39,898 nt of DNA from JBKHYJ01 sp046565505 (GTDB lineage Bacteria > Acidobacteriota > Blastocatellia > UBA7656), in the NCBI GenBank assembly GCA_046565505.1, contig JBKHYJ010000003.1, positions 1 through 39,898 on the forward strand, given 5' to 3'. Numbering within the stretch: the first letter of the stretch is position 1; each line of letters begins with the position of its first letter. Both the position numbers and the translations under genes were made by a program. The notes beneath the pieces are model-generated. The model was not told the DNA's origin. It ran no database searches and saw only the letters and a program-made list of their open reading frames with translations. Positions 1 through 7,784 of the stretch are shown in pieces.

Positions 1-1
1 C

Positions 2-124
2 AAGAAGTACCTAGCGAGGTATGTAGCAGTCTACCAGGTGATGACGAATGCCAAGCGGGTCAGTGGAGAGATCATCCGGCAGATGTGTTATCGCCTGGTG
101 CCTTCGCAATCTAAGGTTACATGA
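2..124 (+). CDS. C-terminal fragment of an unrecognised protein (window-edge partial)
   Basis: An open frame runs from the window edge to a TGA at 122-124 and encodes about 40 residues, starting KKYLARYVAV and ending LVPSQSKVT. It is rich in basic and aromatic residues and reads like real protein. Its N-terminal part lies outside the window. I cannot name the family. A transposase C-terminus is one possibility because a large inverted repeat follows 17 bases downstream, but no catalytic motif is visible in this short tail. The alternative is a random open frame. Confidence 0.4.
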   Translation, partial: KKYLARYVAVYQVMTNAKRVSGEIIRQMCYRLVPSQSKVT

Positions 125-141
125 GCCGACATGCTTATATG

Positions 142-229
142 GGCTTTGCCCTAAAACTCCTGGAGGGCGCCGGAAGAAACAAGACTTTTACCTACTTTCA
201 ACACTTACCAGGACTTTTAGGGCAAAGCC
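142..229. repeat. 22-bp imperfect inverted repeat around a 44-bp spacer
   Basis: Arm 1 (142-163) begins GGCTTTGCCCTAAAA. Arm 2 (208-229) is its reverse complement with one mismatch in 22 bases, at the 16th base of the arm. The spacer is 164-207. The element lies between the stop of the upstream fragment and the VWFA-related gene. The arms are too long and too far apart for an ordinary rho-independent terminator, and no T-run follows. It could be the end of a mobile element, a MITE- or REP-like hairpin, or a regulatory structure. The family is not recognised. Confidence 0.6.
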
Positions 230-274
230 GTTTATATGTTATGTACATGGCATAGTCTGAGTGAGGTAGTAAGA

Positions 275-1315
275 ATGGAGTGTGAAATAGAGTATCTGAG
301 GTGTGAGAGTAGGCGCTTACTCTTTGTCATGTTTTTCATGTTGTATCACTGTTTCAGCGGAGTGGCGTTTGGGCAAGATGTCCCGGGGAAGCAAGATGAT
401 TTGATCAAGTTAGGAACTACATTAGTTCAGGTGCCGGTGGTGGTAAGTGATTTTGGCGGGAGATATATTACGGATTTAGGAGAGAGGGACTTTGCGGTTT
501 ATGAGGATGGAATCAAGCAGCAGATAAGTTATTTTGGCTCGATTGAAGAGCCTTTTACTGTCGCTTTGTTGTTGGATTCAAGTGGTTCAACACAATCTCA
601 ACTGAATGTAATTAAGCAGGCGGCGCAGGCTTTCATAGATAATTTGCGGCCGCAGGACCAGGGATTAATAATTGTATTTAATGATAGCGTTGAGGTTGTT
701 TGTGAATTAACTGGTAATAAGAGCTTAATGAGTAAGGCTATAGAAAAGATTCGCCCTGGTGAGTTCACTCAAGTCTATGAGGCGGTTTATACGGCTGTTT
801 GGGAGAGGCTAAAGGATATTGATGGCCGTAAAGCAATAGTATTATTTACAGATGGTATTGATACCGCCAGCAGCGAGATTAATGACGAAGATACATTTGA
901 TGCGGTAGTAGAGAGTGAGGATGTGATTATTTATCCTGTTCGATTTAGTACTAGGGGAGATGTTGAAGCTAAGCTAAGAAATAGGAGTGTGTCTAATTTA
1001 AGTGGGGTTGGAGGAAATGGTGGCGGGAATTTGACTAATCATATTTTGGAGTTAGATAGAGCCTACAGGCGAGCTGACGAGTATCTTTATGAGCTGGCGA
1101 ATCTTTCTGGTGGAGTCGTGGAGCGGGCTGATAAGATCACAGATTTAAAATCTGCATTCGGAAGGATAGCTGAAGAGCTGAGGCATCAGTATGTAGTAGG
1201 TTATTATCCCGCCAATAGAGAGAAGACTAATCTTATGCATAAAATTGATGTTAAAGTTAACAGGCCTGATGTAAAGGTTCGCTTTAGACCGGGTTATAAA
1301 AACTCAGACCAATGA
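275..1315 (+). CDS. VWFA-related domain exported protein
   Basis: The protein has about 346 residues. A hydrophobic N-terminal segment (LLFVMFFMLYHCFSGVAFGQ) looks like a signal peptide with cleavage near GVAFGQ. Next comes a short beta-rich region (VQVPVVVSDFGGRYITDL, then FAVYEDGIKQ) typical of the acidobacterial VWFA-related family. The von Willebrand A domain follows, with an intact metal-binding motif DSSGST and a later FTDGID. The family is very common in Acidobacteriota and its substrate is unknown. I place the start at ATG 275 because GAGGT at 263-267 lies at good spacing; an upstream in-frame ATG at 236 lacks this. The gene is AT-richer than most of the window. It is followed 30 bases later by the XdhC-like gene, so the two may be co-transcribed. 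Confidence 0.85.
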   Translation: MECEIEYLRCESRRLLFVMFFMLYHCFSGVAFGQDVPGKQDDLIKLGTTLVQVPVVVSDFGGRYITDLGERDFAVYEDGIKQQISYFGSIEEPFTVALLLDSSGSTQSQLNVIKQAAQAFIDNLRPQDQGLIIVFNDSVEVVCELTGNKSLMSKAIEKIRPGEFTQVYEAVYTAVWERLKDIDGRKAIVLFTDGIDTASSEINDEDTFDAVVESEDVIIYPVRFSTRGDVEAKLRNRSVSNLSGVGGNGGGNLTNHILELDRAYRRADEYLYELANLSGGVVERADKITDLKSAFGRIAEELRHQYVVGYYPANREKTNLMHKIDVKVNRPDVKVRFRPGYKNSDQ

Positions 1316-1345
1316 TGGACATACGTCTGATAACCATCTCTAAAA

Positions 1346-2095
1346 ATGGATCGAGCTAATTTAGAAACTATTGAGGAAAAATTGAGGCGGGGAGAGGAGG
1401 CTCAATTCCTTCGGATACTGGACCCAAGATCTGGCAAGTCTAAAAGGATTATTTTAAGAGATGAGAATATCTTAGAGCGTTCAGGTGAGTCGCTTTATAA
1501 AGAGCTAACTAAACTTTGTGATGGTGTTGTCAAATCTAGATTTCCAATAAGCTTAGAAGAAATTAATGACGAATCAAATAAGGTAATTAAGGCTGTTGTT
1601 GAGGCGGTTCGGCCGAAGAAAAGACTGGTAATTTTTGGCGCGGGGAATGTTGGGCAGGCTGTAGGATTGATGGGGGCGCTACTGGGGTTTGATGTGATCC
1701 TGGTTGACGACCGCCCTGAGTTTGTATCCCGAGAAAGATTTCCTGATCGTACAATCAACCTCATTGTAGGTGATTATGCGGAGGTGATAGCGGAGCTGGG
1801 CTTGGCCGGGGATACGGCGGTCGTTATTGTAACGCGTGGTCATCAGTTTGATGAAATATGTCTTCGAGGCACGGTTAAACTGGAGGTGGGTTACTTAGGA
1901 ATGATAGGTAGCAAGAGGAGAGTCCTGAGTATAATTGATAGGCTTGAGAAAGATGGTTATCAAAGGTCAGATTTCGAGAAATTGCATGCCCCGATCGGCC
2001 TGCGGATTGGTGCGGCGTCACCTCAGGAGATTGCAGTAGCCATACTCGCAGAGATCATCGGCCATTTTAATGGTAAAAATATAGGTAAAGAATAG
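1346..2095 (+). CDS. XdhC/CoxI-family protein
   Basis: This 249-aa protein has the C-terminal Rossmann domain of XdhC/CoxI proteins. A nucleotide-binding GAGNVG lies at residues 98-103, followed by VDDRPEF, VTRGHQFDE, LGMIGSKRR and HAPIGLRIGAASPQEIAVAI, which are the family signatures. Family members help load the sulfurated molybdenum cofactor into xanthine dehydrogenase-type enzymes. The usual N-terminal XdhC domain, with its Cys-containing motif, is replaced by about 90 unrelated residues. No molybdoenzyme subunit is visible in the window, so its partner is unknown. There is no clear ribosome-binding site before ATG 1346 and the stop of the preceding gene is 30 bases away. A gap of 19 bases leads to the glutaryl-CoA dehydrogenase gene, which suggests one transcript. 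Confidence 0.8.
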   Translation: MDRANLETIEEKLRRGEEAQFLRILDPRSGKSKRIILRDENILERSGESLYKELTKLCDGVVKSRFPISLEEINDESNKVIKAVVEAVRPKKRLVIFGAGNVGQAVGLMGALLGFDVILVDDRPEFVSRERFPDRTINLIVGDYAEVIAELGLAGDTAVVIVTRGHQFDEICLRGTVKLEVGYLGMIGSKRRVLSIIDRLEKDGYQRSDFEKLHAPIGLRIGAASPQEIAVAILAEIIGHFNGKNIGKE

Positions 2096-2114
2096 GGAAG
2101 AGGGAAGGTGGCTT

Positions 2115-3284
2115 ATGTCTTCAGAAGGACTCGACTTTTTAGGCATTCAGTCTCTTTTATCTGATGAAGAGAGGCTCGCGATGTCATCTGTAAGAAAGTA
2201 TGTGGAGGCCGAGATCAATCCGATAATAGCGAGTTGTTATGAGGAGGGCCGATTTCCCAAGGAGCTTATACCAGGACTTGCACAATTAGGAGTTTTGGGG
2301 GCAAATCTCCCCGAGGAGTATGGTTGTGCGGGAATGAATAATGTAGCTTATGGTTTAATTATGCAGGAATTGGAATCTTGTGATTCGGGCATAAGAAGTT
2401 TTGTATCTGTGCAGGGCGCTCTTTGCATGTATCCAATATATCGGTTCGGGTCAGAGGAACAGAAAAAGAGATACCTGCCCGATATGGCAGCCGGGAAGCT
2501 AATTGGATGTTTTGGATTGACGGAGCCGAATCATGGATCAAACCCTGCGTCCATGCTGACGAGAGCTACAAGAGCTAAGGATGGTTGGGTCCTCAATGGG
2601 TCAAAAGCTTGGATTACAAATGGCTCTATGGCAGGCATCGCGATAGTTTGGGCAAAGACTGAAGGGGATGAGATTCGAGGCTTTATAGTGGAAAGTGATA
2701 GAGTAGGGTTTAAGGCCAGGGATACAAAACACAAATTGAGCTTACGTGCTTCAGTTACGTCAGAGCTATTTTTTGAAGACTGCTTGATTCCTGAAGAGAA
2801 TATTTTACCGAAGAGTGGTGGATTAAAGAGCCCTCTGATGTGCCTGACTCAAGCTAGATATGGCATCGCCTGGGGGGCCGTAGGTGCTGCTCTGAATTGC
2901 TTTGACACAGCGTTGAAGTACTCGAAGGAGCGAGTGCAGTTTGGTCGGCCCATAGGAGGATTTCAACTAACACAGCAAAAGCTGGTTACTATGCTGAGTG
3001 AGATTTCAAAGGCGCAGCTCTTATGTCTGCACATCGGTAGAATAAAGGACGCAGGGACAGTGAAACCGGCCCAGGTCTCCTTAGCTAAGATGAACAATGT
3101 AGCTATGGCATTAGATGTCGCCCGTGCCGCGAGGAGTATCCTTGGGGCGAATGGTATCACGGGCGAATACCCCGTGATGAGGCATATGGCAAACCTTGAG
3201 TCGGTTTATACGTATGAAGGTACACATGAGGTGCACACGTTAATCTTAGGCCAATACTTAACAGGGATTTCGGCTTTCGAGTAA
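2115..3284 (+). CDS. gcdH: glutaryl-CoA dehydrogenase
   Basis: This 389-aa acyl-CoA dehydrogenase would oxidise and decarboxylate glutaryl-CoA to crotonyl-CoA, a step in lysine, tryptophan and benzoate catabolism. It matches the glutaryl-CoA branch specifically: GIRSFVSVQ (substrate-binding Arg), FGLTEPNHGSNP, WITNG, the ARYGIAWG segment, the FGRPIGGFQLTQQKL flavin region, and TYEGTHE near the C-terminus. The catalytic Glu is at about residue 368. The position normally reading SGSDP is HGSNP here, a mild deviation. ATG 2115 has AAGGTGG upstream at good spacing. The downstream gene is convergent, 46 bases away. The electron acceptor (ETF) genes are not in the window. Codon use is AT-rich, like its two upstream neighbours. 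Confidence 0.88.
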   Translation: MSSEGLDFLGIQSLLSDEERLAMSSVRKYVEAEINPIIASCYEEGRFPKELIPGLAQLGVLGANLPEEYGCAGMNNVAYGLIMQELESCDSGIRSFVSVQGALCMYPIYRFGSEEQKKRYLPDMAAGKLIGCFGLTEPNHGSNPASMLTRATRAKDGWVLNGSKAWITNGSMAGIAIVWAKTEGDEIRGFIVESDRVGFKARDTKHKLSLRASVTSELFFEDCLIPEENILPKSGGLKSPLMCLTQARYGIAWGAVGAALNCFDTALKYSKERVQFGRPIGGFQLTQQKLVTMLSEISKAQLLCLHIGRIKDAGTVKPAQVSLAKMNNVAMALDVARAARSILGANGITGEYPVMRHMANLESVYTYEGTHEVHTLILGQYLTGISAFE

Positions 3285-3329
3285 GATCATAATATCAATT
3301 ATCAGACTCAATAAATCCGCCAAATAAAC

Positions 3330-4580
3330 TTAAATAACTTGCGCCCCTGTTACTTGAACATGGCTTCTAAGTAAAGATATTTTCTCCTCCAGCCTGATTT
3401 TCTCTAGAACTAGACTCGCTAGACGGGCGAAAACAAATAACTCTTCGATTCCCTCTATCGGGTTTTCGTCCGGGAAATTATCACCATATAAAAGAAAGTT
3501 CACCCGGCCTTCACAAACGAGCGGCACGACAAGCACAGTTAAATCTCTATCACGCCCGCCTATAGCCCTCAGCATCTCCTCATCCAAAAAACTCTCCCGG
3601 ATCTTCTCAACGGCCGGCCTAGGAGTCTTGGCTATAGAACTCAGCAAACACTGGCTAGTAAGAGGTATCCTCATGTTTCTAACTAATAAGTCGGAATTTC
3701 TGCTATTAACCCCTCCCGCTGACCCGAGACCGAACTGCCCTAACCCATTAAGCTCTGCTTTCCCCACTGAAAATAGAATTCCCCGAGACACCAGCTCACT
3801 AGCATACCGCATAAGCATTAGAGTAATCTCAGACTCTGAGGTATTTCCATTCAACTCACCGAGCAACGAACAAAACCTAGCCAGACGCTCGCTATAATGC
3901 CCACTCTCTAACCCATCAGACAGATTCGATAATTTTGATAATGAAGTTAAATCAGGAAAGATTCCTCCGTTATCAGACGGAGGGCCCTGTGAGGCCGATT
4001 CTAAATACTCTTCCTCACTGTCTTCATCAATATAGTCCTCCGTGCCATCATCTTGCGATGTGGCACCTCCGCCGTTTTCATTCCGTTTAAGTTCGTCAGA
4101 GTGCCGCGCCGCATCAATTAATATTTCGCTAACGTCCAAGCCGCTCGCAAGGACAGCCTCCCTGTAGGATTCCGGTATAGTGGCCTGATTCAACACAATG
4201 TTGAACTGTCCTTTATGAAGTCCGATGAGGCCGGCCAGCACTGAGCGGATGTGGCCCCTCACCTCGGCTTTTAAATCCCTATCTCCTAGAATGCCACTCT
4301 CTATGATTAGCGTATCAAACCCCCAAACGCCATCGCTCTTCGATCCTATATCGATCAGCTCTTGGATGATCTCTGGACGAATCCCTTTCCTTCGTGCAAT
4401 CCGTTCCGACAACGATTCAACACAACTTGCCGATGCGTGAGTTATCCTCCCCTGGTGCAGTAGAATTCGCCCTCTGTGCTCGCCAGTTTCGAGCAGAATC
4501 GTCCCCGTCTTCCTGCTCAATGCCATTATCTGAAGAATGTCGGCCAAAGCGAAATCGCTCAGATTACCAGTTAACTCCAT
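3330..4580 (-). CDS. DUF4388 (PATAN-type) protein with GAF-like C-terminal half
   Basis: This 416-aa protein is the last gene of the chemosensory operon. Residues 1 to about 100 begin MELTGNLSDFALADILQIM and match the DUF4388/PATAN domain, with the characteristic TGTILLETGEHRGRILLHQGRITHA. These domains are usually found with response regulators and Mgl/Frz-type signalling. An acidic, probably disordered linker (about 165-205) follows. The C-terminal half (about 235-400) looks like a degenerate GAF-like sensory domain: RDRDLTVLVVPLVCEGRVNFLLYGDN, then an amphipathic helix. There is no enzyme motif. It is likely an output or adaptor component reading receiver state. Its start lies 10 bases after the receiver gene stop. 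A GGAGAG lies rather far upstream of ATG 4580. Confidence 0.75.
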   Translation of the reverse strand: MELTGNLSDFALADILQIMALSRKTGTILLETGEHRGRILLHQGRITHASASCVESLSERIARRKGIRPEIIQELIDIGSKSDGVWGFDTLIIESGILGDRDLKAEVRGHIRSVLAGLIGLHKGQFNIVLNQATIPESYREAVLASGLDVSEILIDAARHSDELKRNENGGGATSQDDGTEDYIDEDSEEEYLESASQGPPSDNGGIFPDLTSLSKLSNLSDGLESGHYSERLARFCSLLGELNGNTSESEITLMLMRYASELVSRGILFSVGKAELNGLGQFGLGSAGGVNSRNSDLLVRNMRIPLTSQCLLSSIAKTPRPAVEKIRESFLDEEMLRAIGGRDRDLTVLVVPLVCEGRVNFLLYGDNFPDENPIEGIEELFVFARLASLVLEKIRLEEKISLLRSHVQVTGAQVI

Positions 4581-4590
4581 GTGCTTTCTT

Positions 4591-4968
4591 TCACTCTCCT
4601 AGAAACGTCATGACGAGCTCCTTCAGCCGCCCCATAGAGATGGGCTTGGTCAGATAGCCGCTCGCACCGATCCTCATCCCGAGTTCTATATCCGTCTCCT
4701 CGCCCTTGGTGCTTATAATGATAATCGGCAGCTCGCGGTTCCCCAGCCCATCCCTCACTTGCCTTACAAACTCCAGCCCATCCAGCCTAGGCATGCGTAT
4801 GTCCGTGAGCACCAGATCAAAATGCCCGCTCTGAACCTTGCTCAGGGCATCTTGGCCATCAGTAGCCTCCGTGATACTCGCCTGGCTGGTCACCTCCACC
4901 CTTGATAACCCCATGCAGAGCAGCTGCCTGAAGGTGGCCGAATCGTCAACAACCAAAACATTCTTCAT
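4591..4968 (-). CDS. stand-alone CheY-like receiver (second in the operon)
   Basis: This 125-aa single-domain response regulator has the acidic pair at VVDDSAT, phospho-acceptor Asp56 in LTDIRMP, switch residue Ser/Thr in IISTKGE, and Lys108 in LTKPI. It has no output domain, so it should act through protein contacts, possibly with the following DUF4388 protein or a motor. I place the start at the second ATG (4968). The context AGGA-ATGACG-ATG puts a ribosome-binding site at correct spacing, and the protein then begins MKNVLVVDD as is usual. An ATG two codons upstream (4974) is the alternative. It is separated from the flanking genes by about 10-15 bases. Confidence 0.9.
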   Translation of the reverse strand: MKNVLVVDDSATFRQLLCMGLSRVEVTSQASITEATDGQDALSKVQSGHFDLVLTDIRMPRLDGLEFVRQVRDGLGNRELPIIIISTKGEETDIELGMRIGASGYLTKPISMGRLKELVMTFLGE

Positions 4969-4981
4969 CGTCATTCCTTAC

Positions 4982-5803
4982 TTACCTTTCGCGGAGCAAA
5001 CTCATAACCCCTTCCATAGTCCTAAGCCTGCGGTCAGTTTGCGCGTAAAGCTTGGAACTGACCAGGGCCGTTGCCGCATGGCCCGCCAAAAGCTCTAATA
5101 ATTTGAAATCGAGAGTCGTCAGCCTCTTCTTATGGGGCAGCAATTTGTAGAGCGCGATCACGCCGACGACACGCTCCTTGATTCTTAAGGGTACGCATAC
5201 ACAAACGTCTCTGGAGGGATCATTCCCATTAGGCAGCAACATCTTGCCGCTTTCGGCCACCGCCCCTTCGATTCCTTCGCCGAACCGCACGCGCCGGTTC
5301 TCGAAACGTCGCGCCACCTCCCCCTCGTACCCCGCCAGCATAAGCTCGTTCGTCTCATCGTCAACGATGAACACGCTGAATTCCTCGGAGCCCACCATGT
5401 TTATTAGCACTTCCTTTATGCACTCTATAACCTCTACGGGGTCTAGCGTCGAATGCAATCTGTAGCTCGCGACGTATAGGTTAGCCAAGCTCTCGTTGTG
5501 CTCTTCCACTTCCACGTACCGCTGGGCGAAATCCTTATTCTCCGCCTCCACCTCCTTAAATCGCCTGTCGAGGAATTCGAGCTTCTGGCACATCCTTACG
5601 TTCTCCACTTGCAGTCGGTCGACCTCCTTGCCCAAGGCGTCGGACAAGTCTATCTTCTCCGTCTCTATCTGAACTATCCTATAACGCAGCCTCTCGTTTT
5701 CACACATCAGCTCTTCGGTGAATGCCCTCCCCTTGCGAATCATCTCTAATAAATCTTCGCTCTTTGAAAACAACCTCATGATTTCGTCAAAATCCTGCGC
5801 CAT
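4982..5803 (-). CDS. coiled-coil and GAF domain protein
   Basis: This protein of about 273 residues has a long N-terminal heptad-rich coiled coil (about 10-110, e.g. ENERLRYRIVQIETEKIDL and VDRLQVENVRM). A GAF domain follows (about 120-255: SEEFSVFIVDDETNELMLAGYEG, FGEGIEGAVAES, VCVPLRIKERVVGVIALYK). It has no kinase, cyclase or DNA-binding part. In this operon it is probably a signalling scaffold or ligand-sensing modulator of the receivers; that role is inferred from position. I prefer ATG 5803 because AGGAGG lies six bases upstream. An in-frame ATG at 5824 would overlap the CheX-like gene and has no such site. Confidence 0.8.
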   Translation of the reverse strand: MAQDFDEIMRLFSKSEDLLEMIRKGRAFTEELMCENERLRYRIVQIETEKIDLSDALGKEVDRLQVENVRMCQKLEFLDRRFKEVEAENKDFAQRYVEVEEHNESLANLYVASYRLHSTLDPVEVIECIKEVLINMVGSEEFSVFIVDDETNELMLAGYEGEVARRFENRRVRFGEGIEGAVAESGKMLLPNGNDPSRDVCVCVPLRIKERVVGVIALYKLLPHKKRLTTLDFKLLELLAGHAATALVSSKLYAQTDRRLRTMEGVMSLLRER

Positions 5804-5816
5804 CTGGATCCTCCTC

Positions 5817-6281
5817 TTAATCAAGGTCCTGTACCGTTATATTAATTCGCACCTCGCCATAAGCAGTCGTCAGCGGGGCCACGAGCGTTTCGAAGCACTG
5901 ATCGAAACTAACGAGGTTTGACCCCGTTATGATCGTGGGGGGCGACATGCTGAGCTCCGTACCCTCGTCATTTATTTTCGAGATCGCCCGCCCTATCGCC
6001 ATGGACGCAAGCTCCGCGATAGAGCTGCGCACCAGGGGAGTCATGCCGGGCGAGGGCTCCCCCAGCATATGGCCCGCGAGCTGCACGGCGGTAAATAAAT
6101 CCATATCGAATATGACCCGCCCTTGAGCCTTCCCTGTCAATCCTATGATCGCCATCACTTCCCTCCCCGCGACGGGGCTCGGCTTCATGCTTATAGAATT
6201 CACGTCCACGGAAGGCCCCAACAGCTCCCGAAACAAATCGCTCGTGCAATCGATGAATGGTTTTACAAACTCCAGCCTCAT
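5817..6281 (-). CDS. CheX-like chemotaxis protein with altered active-site motif
   Basis: This 154-aa protein resembles CheX of the CheC/CheX/FliY CheY-P phosphatase family: an alpha/beta fold with REVMAIIGLTGKAQGRVIFDM, the core helix RSSIAELASMAIGRAISK, and an SPPTI strand. The family signature is Glu-x2-Asn followed about 22 residues later by Pro. Here Glu90 is present and Pro residues sit at about the right place, but the Asn position is Ser93 (codon tcc). The Asn contributes to phosphatase catalysis in characterised members, so activity may be reduced or the protein may only bind CheY-P. Its ATG overlaps the stop of the upstream receiver gene (6278-6281), which implies translational coupling. 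Confidence 0.75.
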   Translation of the reverse strand: MRLEFVKPFIDCTSDLFRELLGPSVDVNSISMKPSPVAGREVMAIIGLTGKAQGRVIFDMDLFTAVQLAGHMLGEPSPGMTPLVRSSIAELASMAIGRAISKINDEGTELSMSPPTIITGSNLVSFDQCFETLVAPLTTAYGEVRINITVQDLD

Positions 6282-6706
6282 CTAGGCCCTTCCCTTTCGG
6301 GCCCCGCCGCGGAAAGGACCCGCTCGATCGCCCCCCTCAACTCGACCGTCGTAACAGGCTTCGGTATAAAACACTTGGCGCCCGCCGAAAGCGCCTCCTG
6401 CACTTTCTCCCTGTAGCTCAAGGAGCTGATCATGATGACTCGGGCCGCGGGGTCCGTTTCGCATATACGCCTTACGGTCTCGACCCCTTCGAGCCCCGGC
6501 ATTACTATGTCCATCAAAACGATGTCTGGTCTCAGGCGCCCGTACTCGGTTATCGCTTCGTTCCCATTGGCCGCCTCGCTCGCAATCACATTCTCTATCG
6601 AATCCATCAGCCGCCTCAGGTGAAACCGCATGAACGCCGAGTCGTCTACTATCAAACAAGTCAAGGCAGGCTTAGGGCGCCCCGTCACTTCACAGGCCTG
6701 TTGCAT
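6278..6706 (-). CDS. stand-alone CheY-like receiver (first in the operon)
   Basis: This receiver of about 142 residues has VVDDS-type acidic residues (IVDDSAFMR), Asp66 in LMDIVMPG, SerSer in MISSLSY and Lys116 in IPKPV. There is no output domain. The pattern (DSAFMR, LMDIVMPGLEG, SAGAKCFIPKPV) is that of CheY proteins of non-enterobacterial chemosensory systems. An open frame extends upstream to 6802, but I start it at ATG 6706 because GGAGG lies six bases before it and the extension carries no family similarity. The start overlaps the 3' end of cheB by 17 bases and the stop overlaps the CheX-like start, so the three are translationally linked. Confidence 0.9.
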   Translation of the reverse strand: MQQACEVTGRPKPALTCLIVDDSAFMRFHLRRLMDSIENVIASEAANGNEAITEYGRLRPDIVLMDIVMPGLEGVETVRRICETDPAARVIMISSLSYREKVQEALSAGAKCFIPKPVTTVELRGAIERVLSAAGPEREGPR

Positions 6707-7784
6707 AAATCTCCTCCCCTCCAGAGGCGTGGCCCACCGCGCTGACGAGATAAAACGGTATCTCAGCCAGCGGCAAGACCTTCTGCGCGAACCCCTTGTC
6801 AATCGCGACTCGCGGCATGCCGAAAACAGAAGAACTCTCCCTGTCCTGCGCGATGGTGTGCCCGCCCGCCCTCTTGATCTCCCCCAGTCCTTCTGCCCCG
6901 TCGCACCCCATCCCCGTCATAATCAAGCCCGTTGCCCGCGGCCCATATTGCTCCGCGACTGAAGAAAATAACACGTCAACCGAAGGCATGTGGCCGTTCA
7001 CCAGCGCGCCCCTGTCTAAAACTACCTGCCCGCCTGAGCCGGTTCGCACGACCTTCATATGTGCGCTCGCCGGCGCTATCAAAACTTTTCCGGGCACTAC
7101 GGGGTCCCCGGCGCTCGCTTCCTTGACCTCTAACTCGCAAATCTCATCGAGCCAGTGCGCCAGCATCTCAGTAAAACTTTCCGGCAGATGCTGTACGATC
7201 ACTATGCCCGCGCCGAAATCCGAAGGTATCTTCGGCAGCAAATACCTCAGCGCATGCGGCCCGCCCGATGAGGCGCCTATTGCCAGTATTTTTGAGCACC
7301 CCGCGCCAGGGTGCCCCCCCACCCCCGCCCTCTTTTTTCCCCCATGAAGGCGCGGGGACTCTTTCAGCGCGGTCACGTTTATGCGCGCCGCCGCCCGGAC
7401 TTTGGACACCAGCTCATCAGCCATCTCTCCGAGCTGCGAAGCGCTCTTCGGTTTGCAAACAAAATCCACAGCCCCGAACTCCAGCGCCTTCATCGTTGAA
7501 GCAGCCCCCTGGGACGTGAGGGAGCTTAGCATCACCACGGGGAGGGCATGCCTGGAAACAATGTGCTTGAGCGTAGTCAGCCCGTCCATACGCGGCATGT
7601 CCAGATCGAGAGTGACGACGTCAGGCCTGAGCTGCTCGATTTTATTCAAAGCGAAATCGCCATCAATGGCAGTCGCCACCACCTCTATGTCCCCGTCCCT
7701 TTCCAGTATGCCCGGGATGAGCTTACGCATAACCGCCGAATCATCCACCACCAACACTCGAATCTTTACTCTTTCAGCCTGCAT
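6690..7784 (-). CDS. cheB: CheB, receptor methylesterase/glutamine deamidase
   Basis: This protein removes receptor methyl groups to reset sensitivity. It has an N-terminal receiver (VDDSAVMRKLI; phospho-Asp in TLDLDMPRMDG) and a C-terminal methylesterase with the catalytic Ser in GASSGGPHAL, His in VQHLPESF and Asp in GMGCDGAEG, so the triad is intact. The linker (about residues 135-165) is Gly/Lys rich and its DNA holds seven Cs in a row (7314-7320) and a T6C5 tract (7333-7343). ATG 7784 is preferred (GGGGAG upstream, five residues before the receiver). ATG 7817, 11 codons earlier, is possible and would lengthen the overlap with cheA. Confidence 0.93.
   Translation of the reverse strand: MQAERVKIRVLVVDDSAVMRKLIPGILERDGDIEVVATAIDGDFALNKIEQLRPDVVTLDLDMPRMDGLTTLKHIVSRHALPVVMLSSLTSQGAASTMKALEFGAVDFVCKPKSASQLGEMADELVSKVRAAARINVTALKESPRLHGGKKRAGVGGHPGAGCSKILAIGASSGGPHALRYLLPKIPSDFGAGIVIVQHLPESFTEMLAHWLDEICELEVKEASAGDPVVPGKVLIAPASAHMKVVRTGSGGQVVLDRGALVNGHMPSVDVLFSSVAEQYGPRATGLIMTGMGCDGAEGLGEIKRAGGHTIAQDRESSSVFGMPRVAIDKGFAQKVLPLAEIPFYLVSAVGHASGGEEIYATGL

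Noticed and set aside
48..260. 70-codon open frame at the left end
   Set aside because: It runs through both arms of the inverted repeat, overlaps another frame with better protein character (2-124), and has no ribosome-binding site.
6707..6802. N-terminal extension of the first CheY-like gene
   Set aside because: It lies inside cheB in another frame, has no receiver similarity, and ATG 6706 has GGAGG at correct distance.
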